Part shown: positions 27,801-36,863 of the stretch, in pieces
Layout of the letters: each line of letters begins with the position of its first letter
Numbering within the stretch: position 1 is the first letter of the stretch
NCBI GenBank assembly: GCA_004335835.1
Contig: RWJK01001694.1
Location: 35,765-99,764 of the forward strand
DNA length: 64,000 bases
DNA from: Scenedesmus sp. ARA3
Taxonomy: Eukaryota > Chlorophyta > Chlorophyceae > Sphaeropleales > Scenedesmaceae
Reading direction: 5' to 3'
Program-made: the position numbers and the translations under genes
Notes under the pieces: generated by a model
Databases searched by the model: none
Told to the model about the DNA's origin: nothing
What the model saw: the letters and a program-made list of their open reading frames with translations, nothing else

Positions 27801-28773
27801 CCTGCTGCACTTCTCGCCGACGGCTGAGTCAGCGCGTGCAACAGGCACCGCAGCACTCGGCCGCATTTCGCTGCCTGGCCGCAGCCGAGCAGTGATGGAG
27901 GCTTCTAGCCTGTATACTCACCTGATTCTGCCGGAGCCTGCTGCCTCAGGGCCTGGCTGCAGGGCTGGGGGATCACGGAGGCTGCTGGCTGTGACTGCTG
28001 ACGGCACACTGCTGCCGGGTGGAGCTGTGCTGGACTCTCACCAGCAGCAGCAGCAGCAGGCGCTGATCACGGATCAGAGACACAACCGCAGCTCCATGGA
28101 CAGCTATGCAAGCTGGAACTGGGCTGGATCAGCTGACAGCAATGTCCAAGGTGGTGTGGCGGTTGTGCCGCATGTGCCGGCAGCTGTGGGGTCTTTTGAC
28201 ATCACAGCAGGCAGGGATGGAGATGCGGCGGTGCTGCAGATGCCCGCTGGCGATAATGCGGCTGGTGTTACCAGCAGCAGCATTGCAATGGACTGCCCTG
28301 CCGTGCAGGGGCAGCTACAGCAGCTGGCCTGCGCAGTGATCAACAGGCGTGTGTCAGTGGACATGCGGCGCACTGGCAGCGGCAGCGGCCATGGCGGCAC
28401 TACAGCTAGCTTTGGGAGCTTCTCATTCAGCCGGCCGTCTTTCATGGGTGGTCTCTCAGCAGGTGGCGACGGGCTGATGTTTGGCAGGCAGCCATCTGCA
28501 AGCGGCTGCTTAATGACAAGCGACATGTCCGGATGGACGGTGGCGGACTGTGCAGGGGCCACGGCAGCAGACAACGACTGTACGGAGATGTTCAACACGC
28601 AGGCCGCAGTCATCCCAACGCTTCCCGAGAACATCTACGAGCACACGATTGCGGCTGTGCCGAACTTTGGCGAGCGGGCTGCTCCGAAGGCGTCGTGGAT
28701 GTTCTTCATTGTGAATACTGTGCTGCTGGCTTCACTGTTTGGGGCTAGCTTTGTGGAGGTCTACTGCAGCTGA
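16529..28773 (+). CDS. Ankyrin-cellulose-synthase-like GT2 protein
   Basis: Twenty exons join in phase to 1967 residues: 16529-16559, 16666-17262, 17597-17632, 17952-18011, 18327-18650, 18879-18996, 19227-19552, 19785-20260, 20517-20745, 21222-21363, 22015-22216, 22728-22844, 23134-23394, 23847-23959, 24324-24396, 24825-25013, 25228-25390, 25769-25856, 26037-26686, 27065-28773. Order: Gly/Ser-rich region, one membrane helix (near 350-389), ankyrin repeats (about 390-500; DHEGFTPLHAAAVAG, KDTALHYAAARGH), an Ala-rich linker, then a processive GT2. The GT2 has VDVFVPTYSEPVE, VLDDG (near 761), HHAKAGNINSAL, DCD (near 827), TED (near 925) and QRLRW (near 963), with membrane helices around it, and a disordered tail with a last helix. 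The GT2 part is near certain. It probably polymerises a beta-glucan or related chain from a nucleotide sugar. That the front (16529-20260) belongs to the same transcript rests on phase continuity and absence of TGTAA; two or three genes are possible. The first exon is the weakest. Confidence 0.72.
20822..20896 (+). repeat. Copy of GT2 exon end with donor
   Basis: This repeats 20680-20760, the end of exon 20517-20745 (KLEEMLPPEEMPSV...), its donor and about 20 intron bases. The copy has lost the conserved Asp and Pro (VGVFVSTYS instead of VDVFVPTYS), so it is decaying, non-coding sequence. Confidence 0.9.
21053..21217 (+). repeat. Long CTG run with assembly gap
   Basis: A (CTG)n run fills the intron end before the DDG exon. 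It is interrupted by about 50 N (21109-21158), so its true length is unknown. The intron closes in CAACAG, used as acceptor for the exon at 21222. Confidence 0.95.
21582..21925 (+). repeat. Four decoy copies of GT2 exon start
   Basis: Four units, starting near 21583, 21671, 21767 and 21872, each carry (CTG)n-CAG followed by the start of exon 22015 (Tyr-Met-Gly-Arg-Glu-Ala-Glu-Leu-Arg-Tyr) and then AACTGCC or a close variant. The fifth unit, at 22015, is the real exon. The copies diverge after about 50 bases. Units closest to the real exon match it best. Confidence 0.93.
22278..22345 (+). repeat. Copy of DCD-exon end with donor
   Basis: This repeats the VHPDFLQNILGHFYKQ end and donor of exon 22015-22216, with Asp-Met for Asn-Ile, about 120 bases into the intron. 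A shorter third relic (CCTGGGCCACTTGGAAGCAG) is readable near 22446. Confidence 0.88.
22604..22660 (+). repeat. Copy of GT2 exon start with acceptor
   Basis: CTGCAG followed by DEPEGPWTLKDKAGFIQTP, about 124 bases before the real exon at 22728, with near-identical codons and then unrelated sequence. It is an acceptor-side duplication. Confidence 0.9.
23395..23656 (+). repeat. Two extra copies of QRLRW-exon end
   Basis: Exon 23134-23394 ends in GMAPDDLESALTQRLRW, Ala-Met-Gly-Ala-Leu-Gln and a GT donor. The same end plus about 55 intron bases recurs twice (about 23452-23525 and 23581-23656), giving three units of roughly 130 bases. The first two are almost identical; the third has drifted. Confidence 0.93.
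24025..24075 (+). repeat. Copy of GT2 exon 23847-23959 end
   Basis: The end of the exon (LAHHWLAIATVA plus donor) is repeated about 95 bases downstream, with one codon changed next to the donor. Confidence 0.85.
24722..24770 (+). repeat. Copy of GT2 exon 24825 start
   Basis: GCTGCAG followed by AFGCFYLINRIMLWW, about 98 bases before the real exon start at 24825. It is an acceptor-side duplication; the two sequences part after the Trp-Trp codons. Confidence 0.88.
25409..25452 (+). repeat. Interstitial telomere-type repeats
   Basis: About six units of TTTAGGG and close variants (TTAGGG, TTTGGGG) lie in an intron of the GT2 gene, exactly at the join between the first donor and a duplicated exon end. 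TTTAGGG is the telomere unit of most plants and many green algae. Confidence 0.93.
25453..25520 (+). repeat. Copy of GT2 exon 25228-25390 end
   Basis: This repeats the exon end from Ile-Ala-Gly-Phe-Ala-Ala-Gly to Tyr-Gly-Pro and the donor, starting directly after the telomere-type repeats. Confidence 0.92.
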
Positions 28774-28954
28774 GCATGATGCAGCCTGCTGGTCACCTGT
28801 TGGTTAGGTTATGGTACGCTACGTTACGTGACATGCTCCACTCAAGACAGGGAGCAGCTACTAGCTCAGCCGCAGGTTGCAGCTGCTGATACAGCAGATG
28901 CATCCTACACTGGTGATGATAGTTTGAGATGTGTAGGAAGGCTGCCGCAGCCTC

Positions 28955-29135
28955 GGCTTCGGGGCCAGCTTTGTGGAGGTGTACTGCAGCTGATCAGGAT
29001 GTGTGTGCGGCCTGCTGGTTACCTGTTGCTTACGTTATGGTACGCCACTCAGCCCACGAGCCAGGGAGCATTGTGGAGGTGTACTGCAGCTGAGCAGGAT
29101 GTGTGTGCGTGTGCGGCCTGCTGGTTACTCGGCCG
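28955..29135 (+). repeat. Two copies of GT2 3' end with stop
   Basis: The last codons of the GT2 gene (Ser-Phe-Val-Glu-Val-Tyr-Cys-Ser-stop, 28745-28773) and about 50 bases of 3' flank recur near 28966-29040 and 29065-29135. The copies carry the stop codon and lie beyond the coding region. Confidence 0.88.
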
Positions 29136-29675
29136 CGGGTTGAAGGTTTAAGGGGCTGATGCAGCAAAAAGCATCCTAGGCTGGCGGTGGTAGTATAATA
29201 GGTGTGTGGGGAGGCTGCTTTTGATGGGTGAGAGCAGCCACTGCTAGAGCTATGCACATGCACACCTGTGTTTTTATGCGGCTGTGCGTGCTGGTAGATG
29301 TTGCCAGTGAGATGCTGCTTGTGTGTGTGTGGGTTGATTCGTCTATAGATGCGCGAGTTGTTGGGTGGGCGGCTAGTGTGAACAGCACATAGCATGCTGC
29401 GTAAGAGTGATGCAGCACATAAATCTAGATATGCGGAGGGCAGTGCATGCGTTGCCTGTTGCTTTGCACGCTGCGGAGGTGATGATAGGAACCGGTCCAA
29501 GGGCTGTCTGGTTTTCGAGTGGAGCGGGTTACTGGGAGTGGCGTAAGCGCATGTAAGCGTGTGTTTCCTGGGTTGTTCCGCAGGCCGGCTGCTGTTATGC
29601 TGTCAGTCCTGCTGCAGTATCGCATGATTGTGTTGAGGGTTGGGGAGGACGCGGGCAGGGCTGGACCAAACTTCG

Positions 29676-29739
29676 TTGGGGTTTGGTGGCTAGGGTTTGG
29701 TGGCTAGGGTGTGGTGGCTAGGGTTTGGTGGCTAGGGTT
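29676..29739 (+). repeat. 14-base minisatellite, four units
   Basis: Four units of TTTGGTGGCTAGGG (one with GTGTGG) in tandem. The unit looks like two telomere-type repeats with an internal GGTGGC, so it may descend from telomeric sequence; that origin is inference. Confidence 0.9.
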
Positions 29740-32700
29740 CCCTGGGCGCTGCTTGGTCCGCTGATGTTAGAGTTTGCCACCTTGGTGGTGTGCGTGTTTG
29801 TAAAGCTGCCGAGGGCTTCTATCTGTTTGTGTGGCATGTGCTTGTGCTGCATGGGAAGCTTGCAATGCACCGATCAGGTGATGTATGGTGTTTCTCTTTT
29901 TGCCGTTTGCCGTGGTGCGTAGCTATTGCCATCCCTTCATGAGTTGATTCTGATTTGCTGTGCGGCTACTGGCTAGGCTGGTAGCATGTTCTGGATCAGC
30001 CGAAGCAGTGCCTGGCAATCGCCGGCATCACTTCCATCTACCTTCTTGTTATGATACATATAGCCCTGCCTTGTCAGCTGTGATGCAGTGACCGCACTGC
30101 TGAAGCAGATGGAGAGGTCCACTTTGAGCGTTGCGCAGCTTCAACATGTATGTATATACACCTATCCTTGCATACACCATGCATACCTGACGAGAGAGTT
30201 GATGTTTGGCTGGTAGGCCAGCTTGTGGATGAGGGTTGCATGCGCGCATATGTTTCAACACCCATACTACAGTTTTTTTGCAGGGGAGGTCAAACTTTGT
30301 TTGGAAGAGGCAAGGGGCCGCCAGCTTGTCGTGACTCTGGGCTGTGGAAGAAGAGGTTTACCAGCGCTGGCGGCAAGGCTGCGACAGCGTAATGCATGGC
30401 AGTACTGTCGACATCTAATCTCAGTCTTGTTGTTTGATCAGTTGCTCGTGGCATCAGCCCGCAAGGCTATTTAGTCAAAAGCATCAGCAGGAAAGATGCA
30501 GCGCATGTTCCCGGCCACTCCTGCACTTTGTTTGGGAAGACTGCTGCAGCGTGACATTGCACAGCACATGTGATTGTTGAGCGCTGCACTACACCTTGCA
30601 CTTGAGTTTTGAGCTTGCACACTAGTGGAGCATGACAGCACTTGCAGCACTCTGTGACTCACATCCCATGCCTTCATCTTTTTTGCGGCCGCTTCAAAGG
30701 TCTATGGATTTCCAGGACGAGTGCGGCATGCCGTTGACATTTAAGTGGCATTGCATTGGTCTTGAAGTCCTGTTGGCGTGCGAACACTCATATACACACG
30801 TGTACACACTACTGTTCTGTGGTGGCGAGTATAGTAGTATGCCGTCTGTCTTGTTTGTCTGCAGTTGTTTATAATCATTAGGCACGTATGCGCGGTGCTG
30901 TGGGCTGTGTAGCATGTGCATGCTGATGTGGCGCGACAATGAGGCGGGTCTAGCCTGTGCATTACTGTCTGCAACACTCACTCCTGATGTTGCTGTGCTC
31001 ATGTGCAGGCTGTACAGTCTGTACGATTCCACAAACTGCTGATACTTATTGCTGCTGATGCGCAGCATATCTTGTTGTATGTGGCATGCAGGACAGTGCT
31101 GCCTGTTTTCTTGTAGGCTAAGCAAATGCATGAGCTGCAGTGACCTACCTGGTGGCATGGTTGCTCTTGCATTCGAGAGTGGGGTTGGCGGTGTCAGTCA
31201 CTCGGCCACACACGGCGTCGTATAGGCCATATACGCAGTGTATGGCAGCATCAGCAGCTGTTTGATGGCATGATTTGTTGTGCTGCAGCCTGAGCAGTGA
31301 TGGGGTGGAACTTGGTTATTAATCCCTATCACCACAAGTGTAACAGAACCTGGACATGACACATCTCCTCCTCTTCATGCGCTGTGTCCACATCACGCAA
31401 ATGAACAACTCAAGCCCCTACGCCAGCCAAGCGGGTCTTGGAGAAAGGCACTGATTATATCAGCAGTCTTTCATTTCATCAAGAGTCAGCTGCAGGACTC
31501 TGCAGTGAGCCCCCACCAATCCAAGGCACAGGGCATGCCTGTCCACCACAACAGAAACCGCACAATCTTGCCCGGCGACCAAATCCTGCTGCCGGCGCTG
31601 CTGCACCCGCCATAATCTATTGAGACTGATACCAACCAGAGGCAGTGGCGCAGCGAGCTGCTACTCAGCTCCAACGCTCCATGCCAGTGCCACCTGGCCA
31701 GCGGCAACGTCTGCCTGCACAGCATGCGCAAGCCAGCTTAGTGCGCAGCAGCAGCTGCACCACTGATCCTGGCGCAATGCCATCCAAGGCCACACGATGG
31801 TCAAACACCCAGCTGAGCTGCGACAAGCCCCGGTATGCACCCCTTGCTCTACATAGTGGTGGGTGCAGCATAGCGATCGGCTATAGCTATGCTGTTCCCT
31901 GCCACCTAAAAACGTGTCAACAGCAGTGCAATCGCCTCCAGCGGCACCTCGGCTGCTTCAAGGCACCTCGAGCGCTGCACACATGCTGGTCATAAGGCCA
32001 TTGCTGACATGACCTACGAATAATCTTGACGTACCAGCGCAGCAACTGTGCTGTGCTGCGCTGTGCCACACAAAGGTTTGCAAATGATTGGCTGCTCATG
32101 TAGCAGCAGGATGCACATCTAACCAAGGTAGGCTGCTTGGTGGGCTGCCCAAATGACACAACATGGCAGCCTGCCATCCAGTGGATGGCGGCAGGCATCT
32201 GGACAGGCAGCTGGTATAAAGCACAGCAATCAAGACTGGGATTGAGGGATCTTCACGTGCTTCAACATGGCGCAGAGTGTGCGACGTGCCACAGAAAAAG
32301 CACAGCCGCTGGCCAAATCAACCAGCATTGGCAGCGGTGCATTTGAACATGCCTGCCATGCATGAACAGCCGAATCATGGCAGGCAGCACTGCATGCATG
32401 CGCAAGCGGCACAGCTGGCATGACAACATCCAATTTGGCAAAGGAGCTGAAAAGTCCCTTCATCAGTTGCGCACAACCCCACTGCAAGAAAGTATGACAT
32501 GCCAATTCCCAAACATTCAGCTGCGCAGCTGCATGCAGCACATGCCATGTGCACATGATCTGCCGGCAATACCATACAGCGGTGCTGGCTTCCACGCCGC
32601 CCGCTGCTCTGTGCGATTGTGCAGCTGGAACGTCAGCAATGCTGACCACAGCAACAACAGCATACTTGTACGCAACAAAGGGAGGAGGAGGGGGGCTAGC

Positions 32701-33216
32701 GCTCGTGTACTAAATACAAATTCTGTAACCGGGTACATCCAATTTGCCAGCATTGACTGCCCAAGTAAACACAAATGGGAGCAAGATGGTACACAGCTGC
32801 CCAAGGCAACTGCCTCCAGCAGCCTACTAGTGGGAAGTTTCACCCTCAACGCCTTGCCACCACAGGGACAGGGTGCTCAGCACTTGAGCCAAGTTGCGCT
32901 GTCCTAGTAAAGGCGCCTGCTTCCAGATAGCACCCAAGGGCAAAGGCATGGTTGGTTACTGATGATCAGCGCACAATGTATGCAGATGCCCCCAACCGAT
33001 TCACAATCCCTGTCATGTGCACCACCTGCGGCGGTGTGCTGTACGCAAGAGAGTACACTGAACAAGGTGTGGATAACACACCAACCATACCAGGATGTGG
33101 TATTCTTGCTGCCAACCACAAAATTGAGTCATAGTGGTGCCACTTCCCCACTTATCACACAGTGCACATTGTGCACGAGACAGGTGCAGTAGCAGTAGGC
33201 AATGAATGCAAAGCTA

Positions 33217-33393
33217 TCAACAGCAGCATGATCCTGGCTGCTGTGCTGCTGCTCCAGGCTTAGCCTGGTTCCTGTTGCACCAGCGCCAGGTGCCATACCC
33301 CAGCAGTGCTGACACCGCGGACAGGATTGCACTTACAAGGCCTGCTATCTCACCCGGGCTCAGCTGGTTACTGTCTGCCGTTGACGGTTCAGG

Positions 33394-33431
<38 letters not shown>

Positions 33432-34485
33432 CTGCTGCTGGTGCTGCTTGGCCCCCTACTGCTATCTGTGCCGCAAGCGGCATGCTGCTGCTGCCGCTGC
33501 TGTAACTGTAACCAGCTGGGCCAGTGCTGCCAGTTGGACCACTGTAACCGGCTGAGCCACCGTAACCAGTTGGACCACTGGTGCCAGTTGGACCACTGCT
33601 GCCAGTTTGGCCAGTGCTGCCAGTTGGGCCAGTGCTGCCAGTTGGACCACTTCTGCTGCTGCTGCTACTTGGCCAAGCGTCCGACGGTGAGTCAGCGCAA
33701 GTCGCAAGCCAGCCGTTGCTCGCTGGGCTGAGGCAGCTCGCTACCGCTATCTGGTACTGCATGGAGCCGTACTGGGCGCTGCATGACAGGGCCTCGTACA
33801 TGGCTCGAGCTCTGCCCGCGCTGTCCAGGGGTTGAAGCGTCAGCACTGGCACGTGCCCAGATAGCGGCAGCGTACAGGCCTATTGCAATGCCGCACAAGC
33901 ATGTGGAGCAATCCTGTGCTCCAGAGCTGGTTGCCTGGGAAATTGCCAGGATCGCCGCGTCTGCAGCAGTGCACAGTGGCTGCAGCCGTCAGACAACGAT
34001 ACAGACTGTAAGATGTACTTATGACCAGCCAGCGGCAAACATGCAACAGCAAGGCGGTTCCTGGATGACGGATAACCGTCACCAGTGTGCATGCAGCATG
34101 ACACCACGAATGAAGTCTGTACATGGTCACATCAGATGAGAGTGAGACCGTCGCACATGGGTGGATATGCATAGCATGCAGCAGCTGCAGCTGCTGCAGC
34201 AGCAGTAGCAGCTCAGGACCGTGTGCTCTGATACTTCAAGCTCCTCTTTTAGTGCCGCAAAACCAACTTGTGCAAAACAGACGCCACTGGCAGCAGCATG
34301 CAGTGAGCTACAGCAGCTGGTATGACCTCACCGCAGTTGAATCGAGATGCGTACTGATCCACAGTAAACTCATCCAAAACACATTGCTGTGCATGCGTAA
34401 GATGAATCATGACCGGAATCAGAGCTATGATCAGCGCTGAGCAAACCATGGCAGCTGCGGCGCGAAACGAGGCCTTACGTCTCAA
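33217..34485 (-). CDS. Secreted collagen-like repeat protein
   Basis: Exon 1 ends at a GT donor near 34337. It starts MRRKASF and has a signal peptide ([20 protein letters not shown]) followed by [20 protein letters not shown] second exon from an acceptor near 33974 continues in phase as [16 protein letters not shown], then a Cys-rich [12 protein letters not shown]. The last part (from about 33850) reads [20 protein letters not shown], then about 16 consecutive Gly-X-Y triplets ([19 protein letters not shown]...), an Ala run, a C-terminal hydrophobic helix ([20 protein letters not shown]), and ends ...GSCCC. A wall or matrix protein anchored near its C-terminus is likely. The join between the second part and 33850 is unresolved: no GT-AG intron of normal size keeps the frame, so there is an unseen exon boundary or a sequence error. 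Confidence 0.6.
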
Positions 34486-36295
34486 CGGATGAAGAAACGG
34501 TTCAATTGTTACTTAAAATGGCAAGCAAGAAGTGTTCCAGCCAAGAACGAAGAATCCCTGAGATCTGTATCAGGTCCTCGATACCAACGAAGTTCACATC
34601 TCCCTCGGATATCATCGAACTAGGCACAGACGGACATGCTCCAGCTTTGTAGTATTTTCAGCAGTAATATTTGATAGGTTTGTCAGCAGAAGTTCTACGC
34701 GCTATACGTTAGGCACGCCCTGGGCAGGGCACTTGCCGCTGTATTCCCAACCGTTTGGGCCACTGCTGAGGTTCAGCTACAGCTGCAGCGACAGATGCCA
34801 GTGCCACTGTTTCAAGGACCAGCGCCAGACCAGTGCCTGCTGACAATTCCAAGAAGCAGCAGACCATGCCCGGCTGCCAAACTAAAAATCACACGGGCGT
34901 AGCTGCCTTACTGTCACAGTATCATGCGGCATGATGCACGATGCATTCATGCGCATGCCATGCAACAGATGGTGCCAGGACCCACATGTAACTCTTTTCT
35001 CTCGAATGACTTGTGGCATGCTATGCCCACCAGTAATATACAAGGCAGCACCAATGCCATGCTTATGTGCTCTTCTTTGTGCACCCAAACAAGGCACGGC
35101 CAGGAGCTGCTTCAAGAGACTGACACCACACCCAACACCATAACAACGTTCACCCATGCCTTGGCAAGCAACACATGCTATTGTTTCAAAAAGCAACTTG
35201 ATGAAGCCGACAGTGCACAAGCCCAAGAGTGCTACCAGAGGTTTGCTTGAAGAGGTTGCCGAGTCATCCTTCTGGCCATGGGCATGCATAGCTCATCTGA
35301 GCTGCTGCTGCTGGTGCCACTAAAACCGCATCGTATGTGCAAATACTGTCTGAATGTGTACTCTGCATGCTGGCAGATGTAGACACGGTGTGTGCATGCT
35401 GTGCAGCACAGTTGCTTGGCAGTATCTGCCCTGTGCATGGTGCTGCAGGGCGGCAAGGCTGTGGTGCTGCTGATGTATGCATGCACATGCACGAGCACAG
35501 TTGAATAGCATACGTATTGCGTGTATGCATGCCAGATATGATACAGTATCAAAAGGCTGTCAAGCAGCAATACAAGAAATGCAGGGGATGCAGCAATGCA
35601 GGGCCAAACCTTTGTACCCCGCGACAAATTGAAGATGCAACCCACACTCACAGACCACTGTATCAGCTGCTTGCCTGCTGCCATCCACAAAGCAATCAGC
35701 ATCTCTCCCCACCAACCCACCCAAAGATGCCTTGCACACCGTTTGCAACAGCAGCTGGCAGATGCTGCTGTGTTGACCATCTATGCCTGGCTGTGCTGCC
35801 CTCTTTCACAGCAGGGGCATCTGCACATCTCTGCGCATGCTGCACAACTCTGCATCTGTGCATGCTGGCCCAGCCTCCGCTCCACTGCCAATAGCTGCAA
35901 TCTTGCAAACCTGCTACCTGCCGCCGCCTGCACGATGCTCCTTGATGCAGATGTGAACAACTCCTGACAGCTTCATAAACTTTTTGTTCAAGGGCATATG
36001 CAGTGCACAACACACCCTGGCTTGCCATGCGCTGCTCATGATGCTTGCTCTGATGGCACAGTAATTCTTTGCATATGCGTGGTGTGCATGGCATGCATGA
36101 TTTTAATGCAGTTGCGTGTGACCACTTGAGCAGTAATCCCATGCACACTTGCTGAGCTAGCTCGCCTCCAACCCGCACACACTGCTCAAGCACTCCGCTG
36201 CTGGCCCAGCCCTTAGCATCTGTGCATGCATGTACATGTGTAGTTCCTGCAAGTCCTGCTGCACATCCAAATAGACTACAGCAATGGCCTCAGGC
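34486..36295. other. No supported gene
   Basis: A/T-richer promoter-like sequence directly above the collagen-like gene (34490-34720), then sequence without recognisable coding content. A 135-codon minus frame (34882-35289) has a possible helix (KPLVALLGLCTVGFIKLLF), but no family, signal or splice support. Confidence 0.4.
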
Positions 36296-36863
36296 CTAGC
36301 GCTTCCACACGCCATCATTGCCGTTGCTCCAGCCGCCGCGGCAGCTGCCTTGCCAGTTGCCCCAGTCGCAGTAAATGCGCGCACCGCTCGTGCAATAGGC
36401 ACTCTGGCCGCTGCGATAGCGGGTGTAGGTCTCTGGGTGGTAGCAGCCGCTGCAGCAGCGGCAGAGGGAAGCAGGCATTGCAGCACCCAGCAGCTTGATT
36501 TTGTGGTTTCAGTTCTTAAGGCACCACTGCAGGCAGCAATATAGCTCACAAACGTGCTCTTCTGCTCCTGTTGCTGCCGCTGCTGCTGCTCCTGCCGCTG
36601 CCAGCAGCAGCAGCAGCAGCCTGCAGCAGCTGTCATCGCCTGCAAGCTTGTGTGCAAGCTCAACTGCTTGCCCACCTGCCCACAGGGTCCCAGGGCCTGC
36701 TCCAACTGCCGCTCCAGCCTCCACCATACCAGCCACTGCCTGCCCATGGGTCATATCCCCATTGCTTCAATGACCTCATGCTGCCCGCTTGAACTGGCAG
36801 CACTGCAGCCAGCTGCAGGAGCACCAGCGCGACTGCAGTCGCAGCCAGGAGCTTTCGCTGCAT
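36296..36863 (-). CDS. Small secreted Trp/Gly/Cys protein
   Basis: Two exons, 36676-36863 and 36296-36449, join in phase (phase 2) at GT-AG sites to a 113-residue protein ending in TAG. It starts MQRKLLAATAVALVLLQLAA with a clear signal peptide ending near VQAG. The mature part is rich in Trp and Gly (QWGYDPWAGSGWYGGGWSGS), then GCYHPETYTRYRSGQSAYC, CDWGNWQGSCRGGW and NGNDGVWKR. It has four Cys in the mature part, enough for two disulfides. I recognise no family. Start and splice are well supported by the signal peptide and by the change from low-complexity to ordinary composition exactly at the junction. An extracellular or wall role is inference. Confidence 0.62.

Larger units (their letters stand above)
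28774..33216. other. No supported gene; repeats
   Basis: 3' flank of the GT2 gene followed by about 4 kb without recognisable coding sequence. A TGTAA at 29799-29803 could be the poly(A) signal of the GT2 gene, but it is 1 kb from the stop. Frames such as 30694-31158 (minus) and 31645-31995 (plus) have no domain or splice context that I can support. Confidence 0.45.

Noticed and set aside
34882..35289. 135-codon minus frame with a possible membrane helix
   Set aside because: One hydrophobic stretch only; no homology or gene structure that I can support.
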